Assembly: GCA_032821775.1 (NCBI GenBank)
Contig: JAVLRN010000021.1
Location: 1 to 64,000 of the forward strand
DNA from: Sanguinoderma infundibulare
Lineage: Eukaryota > Basidiomycota > Agaricomycetes > Polyporales > Polyporaceae
Direction of reading: 5' to 3'
Length of the DNA stretch: 64,000 bases
Shown here: positions 45,981 to 58,664 of the stretch, in pieces
How the letters are laid out: each line of letters starts with the position of its first letter
Numbering within the stretch: position 1 is the stretch's first letter
Notes under the pieces: model-generated
Seen by the model: only the letters and a program-made list of their open reading frames with translations
The model's database searches: none
What the model was told of the DNA's origin: nothing
Program-made: the position numbers and the translations under genes

Positions 45981-47327
45981 CTACAGACTGAACACGGCTC
46001 GCGGTCTCAGGCCTATCACCCCTCCGCCCCTCCCGTCCCATCCCGGAATGGAAGCCCTGCACACCGGGCATCTGTGTGGTGTCCCGCATCAGTGTCGCCT
46101 CTGACAGCGGCAAGCACATGAGAGCGTACCTGGCAATCATCCGCTCGCCCGGAGGAAGGGTATACGCACCCCGCTGGATCGTCGTCTTCACCGCCGTGAA
46201 CAGACACTCGCCACAAAGGACGTGTCCGCACGGCGTGATCGTGGCGTAGGACGGCGGCGAGAAACAGATGGGGCACGTATACGCCGCAAGAGGCTCCACC
46301 TCGTCTATTGGCACTGTGTCGACGGAGCGCTCCGGTTGAGCTCGCACTTTCGGCGTCGTTTCTCCGTCGCTCGGCTCTGCGAGTAAAGAAAGCGGCGCCC
46401 GAGCGTGGTCCATAGTCGGAGGGAGGGAGACAGCGCGAGTGGACGTGCTCGGAAGTGATGGGGACGCGAAGTTTTCGATGAATGGAGCATCACCAGCCGT
46501 TGCGCCGCGAGTGTTAGGCGGAACACCCGTGGATGAAGACATGTCCCCGGCGGCAGCGTGGGCGCGCGACCTGGAAGAAAGTTCGTGTTCATCCATCATA
46601 CGTTCGTATGCAGCTCGAGGGTCGTCTGGGAACCGGTGAGACAAACTGGCGGTCTGGGGCATTCGCGCAGCGGGTATTTCGGCGACGCTCGGTTCTTGCG
46701 AAATGGAGGACGAGGTGCCTGAGCCACCCACCAGGACTGCAGCTTCGGGTGGGACGTGTGTCGGGGACGAACCTTGGTTTGATTTGACAGCATCGTCAGG
46801 TGGTACATCTGCAACCGAGCCCAACGCTTTCATATCATCTCAGGCTAAGGGAGGGAATGTTCATGCGTACCTGTAGCCCGCAATGCCAATGCCCTCCTCT
46901 TTCCATTGCGTCCACCCGTTGTGCTACTGCCTGCGACAGGGGACGCAGAGCGTCTCCGTTTCTTCCGCGCACTCGAGCTGCCCTCCCCGCGGTCTCCTTC
47001 GGCACGATGGTAGCTTGCGACCTCATTGTTTGCTCTGCTTGAGCCTGCGATGTCCGACGCCTCTTCCGACCGGTTAATGGTATGTGCTGAAGAGCTTGCT
47101 GGATGTCTTTGAGGACTTCCGGGGTCTTCGGGGTACAGAAGCTGCTGATGACCAGTAACCGACTGCGAGCGGGAGCGAGAAGACGAGACAACAGAAGAAT
47201 GGGCTGAAGACCCTCCCCGCTGTCGACGAGGACGCAGAGACCTGTTCGAGACCGTCGTCGGTGGAGGTAGCGACGCAGCTGGAGGCGACTGAGTCAGGTC
47301 GATATTGGACTCCTCGGCGTCGGACAT
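45981..47327 (-). CDS. RING-finger E3 ubiquitin ligase, Slx8/RNF4-like, type B (unit 4)
   Basis: Three exons: 46871-47327, 46130-46808 and 45981-46071. The introns are 62 and 58 nt, and the joined frame is 408 codons with no stop. The product begins MSDAEESNID, ten residues upstream of the type A start, and lacks the 78-residue duplicated exon. The C3HC4 RING has CPIC at 331-334, Cys346, His348, Cys351, Cys354 and CPVC at 380-383. As in the family generally, the RING would bind an E2 enzyme and pass ubiquitin to a substrate; I did not identify SUMO-interaction motifs with confidence. Its 3' half is nearly identical in sequence to type A, whereas its 5' flank differs strongly. It is the same gene as in type A and probably the more ancestral form. 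Confidence 0.82.
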
Positions 47328-47685
47328 TCGCGTTGCGATGTCGTACTTGCCGCGATGTAGAAAACGGCGAGCAAACCTAGGAAACGGAGGCGAGGACCGT
47401 CGGTCATGATGGTGAGAGGCAACCCAGGCCGCTGGCGCTTGGCTACCAGCGGTGTTCAGACGGCGTCGCTCGTCTTTGTACTTCAACTTGACTTCAACCC
47501 TCTCCTTCTTGCCTCCTTCAAATGCTTGCCTGAACGTACGATGGACTCGGATCTGGCGATGGATGGTCGTGTCTCCCAACCGATCTCTGCCCCCATCGAT
47601 GCAATTCTCGACGGCGCTCCGGGCCGGGGCCGGGGCTCGAGGCATGTGTTTCTCTCTTCAGACTCGCTCTGACGTCTGCCTCTCT

Positions 47686-47826
47686 CTCGCGAACATGGAG
47701 CTCTGGCGCCGCGACGCATACACCAAGTTCTTCGATCACCTCGAGTCCAAGCGCGGGCTCTGCTACGATCCGAGCGTGGCCCGCCCCCACTTCGTCCGTG
47801 CGCAGCCGGACGCAGGAAGATCATGA
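47686..47826 (+). pseudogene. KRE2/MNT1-type mannosyltransferase fragment, type B (unit 4)
   Basis: This has the same core (MELWRRDAYTKFFDHLES) as type A. It lacks about 81 bases that in type A span the intron plus a few exon bases, so the frame runs straight on for about 18 more codons to a stop. FYYE is replaced by LCYD. The deletion edges do not match the splice sites exactly, so it is a deletion and not clean intron loss. Confidence 0.55.
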
Positions 47827-48951
47827 CTGGGGAGGTCGCGTCCGTCGCCACGAATACGCGTTGAAGAGGACGTGCTCGCCCGCGGCCTTCTGCTGTTGCG
47901 CGTACGGATTCGGGGAGTCAATCAATCCGATAGGTCGTCTTTTGTCCGGCCTGCTCGCACAGTTCTGGTGAGTGCCGCACCTCTAAAACCGCTTCGCGAC
48001 TTGGAAGAGGTTGAGATGCGTACCGGAGGAGGTCGATAGACGACCTGAAGCTGCGCATGGCGAAATTCGAGTCTGGATCGGATCGCGCGAGTTTTGTGAG
48101 TTATTGCTTGAGGAATGTGGTGGACCAGGCGGGTGGCTCACCTATTCTTCCTCTGCGAAGCTCGATGTCGCACATGCGGTATATGATCATCTCCTCTACG
48201 GGCTCTGGATGTGATTCGAACATGAAGCCTGCGATAGGTGGCGTTTAAGTTGTATGCTCGTCATCAAAGGAAATGCCACTTACCGTAGTCGTTGAGAGCG
48301 GCGTTGAGGATAGCTGTAAGAGTGTCACTGACTCAGTAGAGTCGGGGGAGTTACGAGCGCGAGCGCGAGCGGTCTTCATTATGGTGGAAATGCGGTGGGT
48401 ACGAAAGACGAAACGGCCCGTCGTCTAGGTGCTTATGAGTGGTGCGCAACTGATGAAGTTCGCGCATGGGAGCATATGCTAATGTTAACGGAGGAATGAT
48501 CCTTCAAAAGCGGGTCTTTGTTCGCTCAAAAACGATATGACAAGAGACCGGACCAGGCTTGTCTGACGGCTGGCCACAAAGCATCGCGACATAATTATGT
48601 GACACAATCTCGGAACAGGTACATGCATGCAGGCTTCCGAAACATACGCGAACATAGAACAAGCACAACGAACAACGATGTGGTGAGCGCACCTGACGAT
48701 TCTATTGTACATGCTCACCAACATCGAGAACAGAAACGGAAGGAATGACCCGGCAACGGATATCTGTGGACCGTTCCTCGTCTCCCGTGAGTCGTGCTCA
48801 ACCATTACAGTGTACTATGCTAATCACAGCGCACCCCGTGCCATACCAACCGTCTAGATCATCCTCCACGCCCCAAGTCCGGCCCCGTCCGATGCACGCT
48901 GGTTAGAATCCTCAACAACATCAGTTCGCACGCCTCCAAACGACGGAGACC

Positions 48952-49929
48952 GCATGCACTTACCCTCTGCTGCCTGGCCGGACCGAGGTCGTCTCCCGAC
49001 TAGCAGACTGCGACTCCGCCGTCAACCTTCTCGCCGAGGCCGACTACTTCACCGAGGGCAACTTCGTCGTCGCCGAGGACGAGCCTGGACCGTCATCTTC
49101 CGCAGGAGCCGGGCCGTCAAGTTCACGCATGTACAACCTCACGCCCCAGCAGCAGCAGGAGGTCGAGCATGGTGCGTTCCTCCTGTCCTCACTTTCCATG
49201 CTCACAAGGCCTCGACTAATCTACCGATGCATTGGCAGCGCTCGTGGTCCGCTCGTACATCGAGTCCACCTCGTCCCAACTCACGTACTACGGCCTCTTC
49301 AACCTCGTGTCCTCCCTCCCGCCGAACTCCCTCTTCGCCCTCTTTCGCAACTCGCATCTCTCCGTGCTCTACAAATCCCCCACAGACCGCGCGCTCTACA
49401 CGCTCGTCAGCGACCAGGTCTTCCTGCACGAGTCCCCTGTCGTGCGGGAACGGCTCGAGGACGTCGACGGCGGGTGGTCGACATTCGTCGACTCCGAGTT
49501 CCGCAATTCGAGCGCCGCGCGCGTCGACTCCGCCGGGCACACCGCCGAGAGCGCGCTGGCGGCGCTCGAGCACCAGGCCTCCGGGATGACGCTCGCGGAC
49601 CGCGCCCAGTGAGTCGCATTACCTCCCGTTAGCTGTGTACGTTGCATGGCGCGCTGACAGGTTCGTACGTACGTTTCAGCGAGGAGCTGGCGCGGCAGCT
49701 GGAGGCGGCGGAAGAACAGCGCATGAACGACTACTGCGCTCGCCAGGAGCTGGAGCATGCGGACAGGGATCGCGCTGCTCCGGAGGTCCCGCCTTCTGTC
49801 ACCAAGGCGGTCAGCGTTCAAACGTCTCCCGACAACCCAGCACGCGACGTACCTCCCTCAAGCGGCGTTCACCACAAACACCATCCGCTGGACGCTTGCT
49901 GGGACAGCGGCGGGACAAGACCAGCATGA
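48952..49929 (+). pseudogene. MINDY deubiquitinase, 5'-truncated but otherwise open, type B (unit 4)
   Basis: Exons up to 49171, 49239-49608 and 49680-49929 form one continuous frame with introns of 67 and 71 nt and a stop at 49927. The product keeps the family features lost in type A: an unbroken link from DSAVNLLAEADYF through PSSSRMYNLTPQQQQ, the histidine block LFRNSHLSVLYKSP, LYTLVSDQVFLHE, RLEDVDGGWSTFVDSEF, and the LADRAHEELARQLEAAEE tail. No ATG or catalytic-cysteine exon precedes it; the frame is closed by a stop at 48904. It is therefore a partial gene lacking the cysteine nucleophile unless a distant exon is spliced in. The first in-frame ATG is inside exon 1 (about 49129). Confidence 0.75.
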
Positions 49930-50871
49930 GTACGAACTGAAGCTGACAGCGGTGAATGGACAGAGCCACCGGGGACGGGGGCGAGGATGCGTCCATCTGT
50001 GACCCCACGCCTCATCCTAAATACCTCGAGAGCACTGCGGTCTTTGTCCGCCAGCCCGGGAGACCGCGGGCAACGTGGATTTCGGAGAATCGGCTCCCAT
50101 GTGCGGCCGACGGTCCATTTTCCTTTGCGACCGCTTGGTACGTTAACCCTGAACGCGCGCCATGCGGTATCCTTGTCGGCTAACCACTCTCCAGGCCCCT
50201 GGCGACCACCGCTCATTGATCCCGCACCGTCTGTGGCGGTACGTTCGCAGATCTCCAGAGTCCGTGACGACGGAGCCAAGCGAGATGACATCTGGGGGTA
50301 GCAATGTACACTTACGCGCATGGGCTCACTTGCATCGCGATTCCAATACAGTCCGGGTTCCCCATCAAATGAGCGGAGTGAGAGCTTCAGCTCCGACGGC
50401 GGGTTCGAACTTCGAGGACGAAGGCGGCGCCGCCTCATTCTCCTCACCGGAACACACCGCTGCGCGCAAGTGGATCCGCGAACAGACCCAAGTCCAAGTG
50501 CAGCTCACCGGTCAGTGAGTATTCGAGAGCCCGAGCCTGTCCACGCGGAGCGGACCTCATGCCGCTCACTGGATCGAAGACGGATGGGATGCTGAGTGTC
50601 GGTCGGGTCATTTGGGGACAACCGTCCTACCGCCGCGCGCCGTGTCACAGTGTCGAGTGCGCGTGCCGACGTCGCTCGGCGGCCTTTCCTCAACATGCGG
50701 ACGATGAGAAGAAATGTGCGCAATCTACACCGAGGGACTGCGGGCGAAGACATCCGGAAAATGAGAAGGAGCGCGAGTCTCCGCTTGACGACAGCGGTGC
50801 GCGGGGCATGCTCCAGTCCACGGCCACGCATCTCCTTCCCACTCAGCCGCTTCTGCGTCCGGCCGCCGCTA

Positions 50872-51354
50872 CTATGCGAAGACGGCGCGCATCGCGCACT
50901 CATATCCACAGCCGAGACAACCCTTGATGGGTGAAAATGAGTGCGCGCGATGATCCTCCCAATGTCCGCGCCCAAGACCAATCTCAAGCCCGAGGACAGG
51001 CAAGACACTCGCCAGTCTCGACGCAGTCCTCGTCCGTCGAGCACCATGTCGAGAGCGCACACGGGATAGCGTCGAGCGGCGCGTGAGGGGCAAATATTGT
51101 AGTGACGACGCGCCGCTCTGCAGTCTTGCTGTCGCCGCTGCTGGGTTTTGGCCGAGGATGTCTTCCTGCTCGGGCACGCGCTTCATGGTCACGCTGTTCG
51201 CAAGGTCGGCCGCCTCCGCCGCGCATACGCCGGTCATGGACTGCTTCTTCGCGACCTCGGCGACCAGTGCCTCGATCGTCGGTTCGTCGTCGACGAGGGT
51301 GTTGGACCCGCTCGGGGCGGGGCCACCGGGAGCTGCTCGTATGCTTTCCGCTTC
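50872..51354 (-). CDS. Unidentified alanine-rich open frame, type B (unit 4)
   Basis: This is the same helix-rich segment with MTGVCAAEAADLANS and VPEQEDILGQNP variants. A stop at 50872 ends it earlier than in type A. The function is unknown. Confidence 0.3.
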   Translation of the reverse strand, partial: EAESIRAAPGGPAPSGSNTLVDDEPTIEALVAEVAKKQSMTGVCAAEAADLANSVTMKRVPEQEDILGQNPAAATARLQSGASSLQYLPLTRRSTLSRVRSRHGARRTRTASRLASVLPVLGLEIGLGRGHWEDHRAHSFSPIKGCLGCGYECAMRAVFA

Positions 51355-52490
51355 GAGTCATCCATCGTCATGCTGCTCATCATTTCCACGCCGCGCGCGG
51401 TGACCGTTGCATGCAGCGGTCGCCGTCCCAATACATCAAGCAATTTGCTGCGTTTTTGCAAGCGAAGCCGAAGCCACGACCGGCCAGACTCGATATTCAC
51501 TTGTCAAGCTGCCAGCTTCGTAAATACCGTAGCTACGCGACAAATAAACGTGGGGCGGTCGTTTCGCCACGTTGTCGGACCATCCTGACCGGTCTGGTGG
51601 TACATTTTGTGAGTTCTGATTCTCAGCACCAAACCCGCGGATACGACTCACCTCGAACACTGCACTTGAACGGGTGCCTTTTGCCCGTTGGGTGGTTCTG
51701 TTGCGCGACTAGAGTTCTCTAATAACTGACCATTCGTTGAGTACGGAACACAGGGGCAGACCCGGCCGATAGAAAAACAGAGAGGCAACTGAAGCGAAAA
51801 GCTTGCAAGAGCTTGAGTGCTTCCTCTAGTGCTCACCCTCCCATGGACGAGGGAGCGACCGACCTCGGTCTGCACCACGGGGATCTCCCTTCAAGTTGTG
51901 ACAGATACGAAGTGGTCGAGCCTCACAACGGCACCTTCACTTCCTTCCACGGACCGTTGGCGACGTCGAAAGCTCATGGGTCATCGCCGAGTGGAGCCAG
52001 CCGTATGCTGCGCCCGGCATGACCGCACTCGCCTGAAGTGGCACTGCCTGCCTGGCCATGGAATTCCACAATCCGGACAGCCGCACAATCAATTGCAAGA
52101 AGAAACACGTTCAATACACTAGCCGAAACGAACAAGGGCGGTCAAGACAAAACGCGGGGGAAAGAGAAAGGGGCCGAGGTAAGGGTGTGCCGTCGAGACG
52201 ATGAATCCAAAGTCCAAGTCCGTCCGAAGCCTGCAACAAAGTCCAGCCCAAACGAAGACGACGGCACTACCCGCCCACAGGACGTCAGCCAAGACCCCCT
52301 CAAAGGTGGCCGACAAGCGTAGAATGCACCTTCGCTGCCGCATGGTCGGCGCAGCGCCCCGCAGGTGCATCCGCCCGTCCTTCAGACTCTCGGTGATGAT
52401 AGGGCTCGCTGCAGGCCGGAACTTAGATTCGTTCGAGTACCTACATCGCCCCGCCCATCCCCATCCAAATCACAACCCAGCCCTGGGTAT

Positions 52491-52784
52491 TCAGCCACCC
52501 TCGCCTCCGACGCAGCTGTTGGCATGGATGATGCCCGGATTCGCCTCGAGCTGCTGGATGGCGTTCAGGCAGAGCTTGAGGCCGAGGTAGCAGAGGAAGA
52601 TGAAGAAGACGATGAGCGCGAGCCGCTTCCAGGACAACGGCGGCGGCGGGTTGAACCGCGGGTCCCGCGCGAGGCGGCGGTGGAGCTTGCGGACGTCGCT
52701 CGTCGGCTCGTGGCGCGGGTACTCACGACGCTTCTCGTCGCCGCTCGCCGCCAGCCGTTCGTACTCGTACTCGTGCCCCGGCAT
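52491..52784 (-). CDS. Small single-pass membrane protein (unit 4)
   Basis: This is the type B copy with the same 97-residue product. Confidence 0.5.
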   Translation of the reverse strand: MPGHEYEYERLAASGDEKRREYPRHEPTSDVRKLHRRLARDPRFNPPPPLSWKRLALIVFFIFLCYLGLKLCLNAIQQLEANPGIIHANSCVGGEGG

Positions 52785-53557
52785 GTCGGTAGTGTTGCTT
52801 ATGCTGCCGGGAGCGGAAGGGGTGGGAGAAGGATGGCAACGGGAGAGTAAGGAATGGTGGCGGTTGTGACGGTGTCTGATCATCGGAGGTCGAGGCCGAG
52901 GCCGAGGAGATCTAGATGCTTGTACTTTGAGCGTTATTTTGCAATAATTCTGCTGTCGAACGTTAGCATTGATATGAACAAGGATTGGCGAGGTGGAGGA
53001 GGTTTGCGAGAGAGCCGTAATTTCGAAATTCCGCAAATAGCAGCTGTGGGCGCTTGGCCCCTTGTGGCACTGCACTTCGGTCCCCGCGTCCAGTCGACCC
53101 TTTTGCTCTCTTCCACGACCATCGCTGCATCAATAACCGACCCTTTGCCAGTAAGTCCATCATGATTGTTATAATATTCCTGTCTCTTATGTTGCGCACC
53201 CTCAAGTACAGCGACCGGACTCGACGCAGTCTCCATGTGAGGGTTGAGGTACCATTACGTCCTACCTGAGCAATTTCATCCGTGCTCCGTTCTCGCCTCA
53301 GGCTGTGGCCTGCCGGATGTATCGCCGTGAGTTTTACTTGAATGCACCACCAACTCTATTCCCCCAGGTCGAGCGTGGATTGCGGGAGGACGGGAGACGT
53401 CTGCAATCTGAACCCCGCACAGATGCAGCCTAACCTCCAGAACATCCATGTGCGTCGGTTGATGCGTGACGTTGCTCAGGTGCGCACCCACTCGACCGGA
53501 TCCACCCGAGTTGCCATGCTCGCGTGCTTCACCCTCGGGTTGCCAATGTGAACGGGG

Positions 53558-53903
53558 CTGGGGAGTTGCCGCTGAGCCGGGCACAGGGGAAAGTGGTGGA
53601 CATTGCGAACTATAGGTATGCACGAAACAATCCGTCCACTCCGCTGATATGAAGCGCTTGGCTCGGTTGCAGCACCCGACGATTCTGTCGGACGAAACGA
53701 AGATTTGTCCTCCGCGTATGTCTCATCCGAAGCCGCAGTCTTGGTGGGTAGCTCAGGCCCTCGGCAGCAGCGTGCGCGTGCAATCCGGTAGAAAGTTCGT
53801 GTTCATCTATCATACGTTCGTATGCAGCTAGAGGGTCGTCTGGGAGCCGGTGAGAAAACCGGTGGCCCGGAGCCTTTCGGCGATGCTCGGTTCTTGTGAT
53901 GCA
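53558..53903. pseudogene. Chimeric RING-gene scrap, type B (unit 4)
   Basis: This is the same as the unit 3 copy. Confidence 0.65.
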
Positions 53904-54704
53904 GGTATCGGCACACGATTATATGCGGGCCCTGCGTCTGGAACGGGCAACTCAAGCGGTTTGCGGAGATGATCTTTGGATCCAACCGTCAGTGTTCTCA
54001 TTTGATTCAAATATATGCAGGCTTAATGTTCACTACGATGTTTTCCAGCGCAGGGTGAAACGTTGCTTAGAGTGCATATGAGTCCGGCACGACATCCTCC
54101 GGTGGCCATGGCTGTGGGAACGCATATCAAGCTTCTGTCGCCCGATCAAACCCCGCGCGCGTGGTACGCGAACGTTGTCGTTCAGCGCCGCATCAACTTC
54201 TGGTCGTCCGCTTCTCTGGGTCATTGCATGTTATTTTTGTTCCAGCATGTGAATGTGGATTGAAGACATCGGCAACACGAACCCCGCACAGATGCAGCCT
54301 AACCTCCAGAACATCCACCGGATCTGGATCATTCAGTTGGTGCGCAGTGCTCCTCATTTATCCGCTCTTCACAAGCACTCATGGCCTTCCCTCCAAGCGG
54401 TCCTATGCGAGTTTCTATGGATTTTCCACCTAACACCGCAGCTGGATTTCAGCCGATTCGGACACTTCGTCACAGCGGCTTGTGTGCTTATGAACTTTGT
54501 ACGTGCTTTTGCTTGATTCGAGCTATTGGTAACGACTCTCTTTCATGCACCCTTGCTCTGTGCTCATGCAACCATTTGACGTGTAGCCTCGGGCCCAGCA
54601 TGCAGAATGTGTTGTATGTGCAGGCTATTGGCAATCCACAGATGACGACTGTTCTGCCGTCGCGCAGATACAAATTGGACATTTGGGCACCATCCGCTCG
54701 ACCC

Positions 54705-55206
54705 TGCCTGGCCCGTGTGGTTCGCGAAGGCGGCTTCAAGATCGCGTTGATTTCCGGGCTGAGCGCCCTCTCAGGTCATCGTGCATCCCTTACATATTCC
54801 GTTCTCGTTTTTGCCACGCACTGACATGACATGTCTCTCGGCAGTCAACACAACGGTGTTCTCCACCTGTGGCATGGGCGTTATTACGCTCTCGATGGCC
54901 GCCGTACTCTCGCTCCCAAAGCAGTTCATCACCGTCTACCTCGGCGTTGCGCTTGAGCAGTCCGAAGACGGCAGCAGCAGCAAGTCCGATACTATCATCG
55001 AGGATGCCGTGCTCGGTGTTACGACGCTCATCACGATCGGTGCCATGTGGCACATCTACCACAAGGTGAATCAGGCGAAGCCGCACGTCATCTATGACCG
55101 GCGTAAGGCCCGTCAGATGAAGCTCGCGAACGTTCAGTGCGGCAGCCGCTGGCAGACTGGCGAGACGGCTCCAGCGCATGACTGCTGTTCGGTTCGTGCA
55201 TGCTAG
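54705..55206 (+). pseudogene. Tvp38-family 3' part, open, type B (unit 4)
   Basis: This is the same as the unit 3 copy, with the frame open to the TAG at the end. Confidence 0.7.
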
Positions 55207-55269
55207 GCCTCGGCAAGTCATCATCCAAGACCCTTCAGCTGTGGATTCAGGCCACGACAAGATGTTCGT

Positions 55270-56055
55270 TCACCATTTGCTTGACCCCGGTTCCATTTGG
55301 CGCACGCGAGCCACGCCGTCCGCCTTCTTCTTGAACCCCCACGGGTTGTTGAACTGCTCCATGCTGACCTCGATGGGGATGCTCGGGTCGACGCGCGCGA
55401 GCTGGACCCACACGCCCTCGATGCTCATCCCGATCCACATCTTGTCCGCGATCTCGGAGTTGACGTACACGACGATGTCGTCCTTGAACGGGTTGTGCGG
55501 CGCGCCGGGCCCAGGAGCGACCTCGGCGTCCTCGCCGTCGTCCAGGACCGCCGCGCCGCGCGAGTCGGGCAGGATCTGCGGCTTCTGGACGTCCGCGATC
55601 GGGTTGACCGCGTACACGGGCCACGCGGAGAGCATGAGCTTCGCGAACTTTGTGTCCAGCTCACGCTCGACTGCCTCAGGGTCGTGCAGCAGCGCGGGCT
55701 CGAGCGTGCCCTTCCCGCTGTTGTTCTTCTGCTTCTGCGATTGCGTTGAGGGCAAGGGCGCAGGCGGCACGATGACGCTCTTGATTCGCCGCGTGGATCG
55801 CTCGACTACGCCAGTGGTGTGCGTGAGGGGCAGCGTTGTCGGCCCGAGGAGCTTGTGGAGGACATTGATCACTGGCCCCGACTCCCAGTCGGCCGCGGAG
55901 GTCGTCGCGAGGAAGGGGTTGTCGCTGACGTCGCCTCGCCACGCACCCGCGTCAGCGTCGCCCCACTCGCCGCTGGCCGCGTTCGCATCGCCCTGGCCCC
56001 ACTCGTAGTCGTTTTCGTGCGCGGAGGGGCCGAGGGCTTTCAGGTCCTGCTCCAT
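55270..56055 (-). CDS. Unidentified ORF, possibly Arb1-like, intact, type B (unit 4)
   Basis: This has the same 261-codon product as unit 3. It is convergent with the open Tvp38-like fragment. Confidence 0.45.
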   Translation of the reverse strand: MEQDLKALGPSAHENDYEWGQGDANAASGEWGDADAGAWRGDVSDNPFLATTSAADWESGPVINVLHKLLGPTTLPLTHTTGVVERSTRRIKSVIVPPAPLPSTQSQKQKNNSGKGTLEPALLHDPEAVERELDTKFAKLMLSAWPVYAVNPIADVQKPQILPDSRGAAVLDDGEDAEVAPGPGAPHNPFKDDIVVYVNSEIADKMWIGMSIEGVWVQLARVDPSIPIEVSMEQFNNPWGFKKKADGVARVRQMEPGSSKW

Positions 56056-56696
56056 CGTCGCGACGTTGGGCCGCCCACTAACTCTCAGCTCTATCGGTAT
56101 GGCTGGACGGCACTGCAATGAGGGCAACACGCGGTTGTCACGGCTACATCGAGGTTCTGATAGGAAGGGAGCGCTTCTAACCGCTTGCTGGATGTGTGAG
56201 TTTTCTATTTAGTACCTCATCGAGTTCGCACTCATTATTTTTAGCGGTGCTTGCGGGCACCAATAATCTGAAAGTTCACTATGGGGGTGGTCATCTCGGA
56301 AAGTGCAAAAGCGACCGGCCTGCTGTACGCCGCGTTCAACGTCGAGGTGGCCAAGATTTACACCAATTCAGTCCTAGCCGCGTGAGATTGCAACATCTGT
56401 TCAAACATGATCCTGCGTTCTCATAGCCTGTCGCCTCAGCTTGAACTTCCGGCACCCTCACGAGCCGGTCACCGCAACAATTGGTTTCGGCAGTACAGAA
56501 GAATCTGCTTGGGTCAAAATCTGGAGATTCGCGATGATCGTCATTTCAAACCACCTGGAAACGTGAGTATACTGCCCCATCAATTGCCTTAACCTCGGCT
56601 GACACACGGCTGGCACATCCGCAGCCCACACATGCTTTGCTGATGCGAGCACAATAGGTAGTATGTGAAGTTTGTTTGTTGGTTCCCCTCGAAATT

Positions 56697-57247
56697 CCCC
56701 CTTCCTCATCTTCCGTCTGCTCCAGTTCTACCCTCGTCCCCAGCTCACGTGGCGAGGGCCTCGTGCTCATGGTCAAGAAGGCGGGCGACTGGACGAACAA
56801 GCTCTACGACCTTGGCCGGTGCACCGACTACAGTGAGGCCAACGGCCTCGATTGCAGCGTCCAGGTCATCGTCGAGGGCCCCTATGCCCCGGCCACACCG
56901 TCTTCTCCGCCTTCTCCAGCATGCTCTTCGTCCCTGGCGGCTCCGGCATCACCTTCGTGCTTGCGGCGGTCCAGGACCTGATGAAGAAAGCTCGTCTGGT
57001 CCATGCAGGACCCGCCACAGCTCACGCCGCTCGTGCCCCTCTTCCAGTCACTCCTCGCGCAGTCGTACGACGCGTACGCGAACCTCCGCATCTCCGTCTT
57101 CTACACCTGCGCACCGACATCCGACAACGCACTCAAGCGCTTCGCGAACCTGCCCCTGGCCTCACGCTCTCGCCCACGCTCCTGCGCATTGGCAAGATCC
57201 TGGAGGGCATTGTCGACCGGTCCGCCGCCCTCTTCTCTGGGTGCCGC
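56697..57247 (+). pseudogene. Ferric reductase C-terminal fragment, type B (unit 4)
   Basis: This is the same as unit 3. Confidence 0.75.
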
Positions 57248-57445
57248 GGGTGCACGCGCGGTGAGGGTGGACGCAGAAGTCATTATGGTGCATTCCCATT
57301 CCTGTTTCCGGGAGGCACATTGAACGGTTCCCGCTGACCAAATCATGCTCGTTTTACAGGTCAACGTCTTTGACTGAAACCATCAAACCCGAAACACATC
57401 GTGGCCTCTCTCACATCCCCTCGTTAACATTCATGCTCACATCAT

Positions 57446-58012
57446 GCGTCCCCATCACTTCCGAGCACGTCCGCTCGCGCTGTCTCCCTCCCTCCGACTA
57501 CGGACCACGCTCGAGCACCGCTTTCTTTACTCACGGAGCCGAGCGACTCGGAAACGACGCCAACAGTGCAAGCTCGACCGGAGCGCTCTGTCGACACAGT
57601 GTCAATAGACGAGGTGGAGCCTCTTGCGGCGTATACATGCCCCATCTGTTTCTCGCCGCCGTCCTACGCCACGATCATGCCGTGCGGACACGTCCTTTGT
57701 GGCGAGTGTCTGTTCACGGCGGTGAAGACGACGATCCAGCGGGGTGCGCATACCCTTCCTCCGGGCGAGTGGATGATTGGCGGGATTGCCCCGAGAAGCA
57801 TATCATACATCAACTCCCCAGGTCATCTCATGTGGTCGTCGGAGAGTCGGTTGCTAGGCTCGCTGGTAAGCTCAGCTTCGGAGCGTCCTCTTGGAAATGT
57901 GTGCAGATGGCTTAGTGCTCATGATAGGTCGCCTGTGACAACTGTGGAGGGTCGTTTACGCAAGGTGTGGCGCGGCCAAAGTGTCCGTCTCCCGGGGCAG
58001 GTCGACGTGTAG
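57446..58012 (+). pseudogene. Second RING-gene fragment, inverted, type B (unit 4)
   Basis: This is the same as the unit 3 copy. Confidence 0.75.
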
Positions 58013-58433
58013 AAACTGGGTGAGTGGATCTTATACCAAATTTATTCTCATATCCGGCGAGTCCGGACGACGGGCGTACTAACTTCGGATGGCAGTCGGA
58101 GCGCGCATGTGGATGATGCACGCAGTCTCGTTTGGTTCGTTCGTACACCGGTGGCCGTAGGCGGGAGTGGATGCGTCGCACTGCTCAGGCCTCGGTACTG
58201 CTGCTGTATGCTGCTGTTTTTAACTTCGTGTACCGGCCGGAATGTCGGGTTTTTGTGTTGTGGCTAGTGAGCGGATTTTTTTCACGTACTTGGGCTCGGT
58301 TTGACTCGGATCGCAGGGGGAGGAATTTCGTCGGGAACGTACCTGTGTATTAGAGCTCTCTTGTACATTGTGCCCCATCGTGTCCGTACGTAGACAGCTT
58401 GAGGCGCGTCCTTCCCGCTCTCCTCTCCCTCCT

Positions 58434-58664
58434 CCCGTCCGGACTGTGCCAGAAAACGGATGCCTGTCTGCACCGTCCGGATTGTCTGCTAGAAACCTCT
58501 CTCTTCCGCTCGCCCACTGTCCAGATTGTTCACAACAGCCCTCTTTCGCCGCCACTCACCCACCGTCCGGATTGTTCACCAAAACTCACCGTCCGGATTG
58601 TTCACCAGGACACACTGTCCGGACTATTCACAAAAACTCACCGTCTGGATTGTTCACCAGAACT
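58434..58664 (+). repeat. 26-bp minisatellite, expanded, type B (unit 4)
   Basis: This is the same as the unit 3 array. Confidence 0.85.

Noticed and set aside
48868..48960. A possible MINDY N-terminal catalytic-cysteine block (KSGPVRC..ILNN) just upstream of the fragment
   Set aside because: It is only faintly like NGPCS..A.CN, is in another frame from the downstream exon, and lacks supporting residues.
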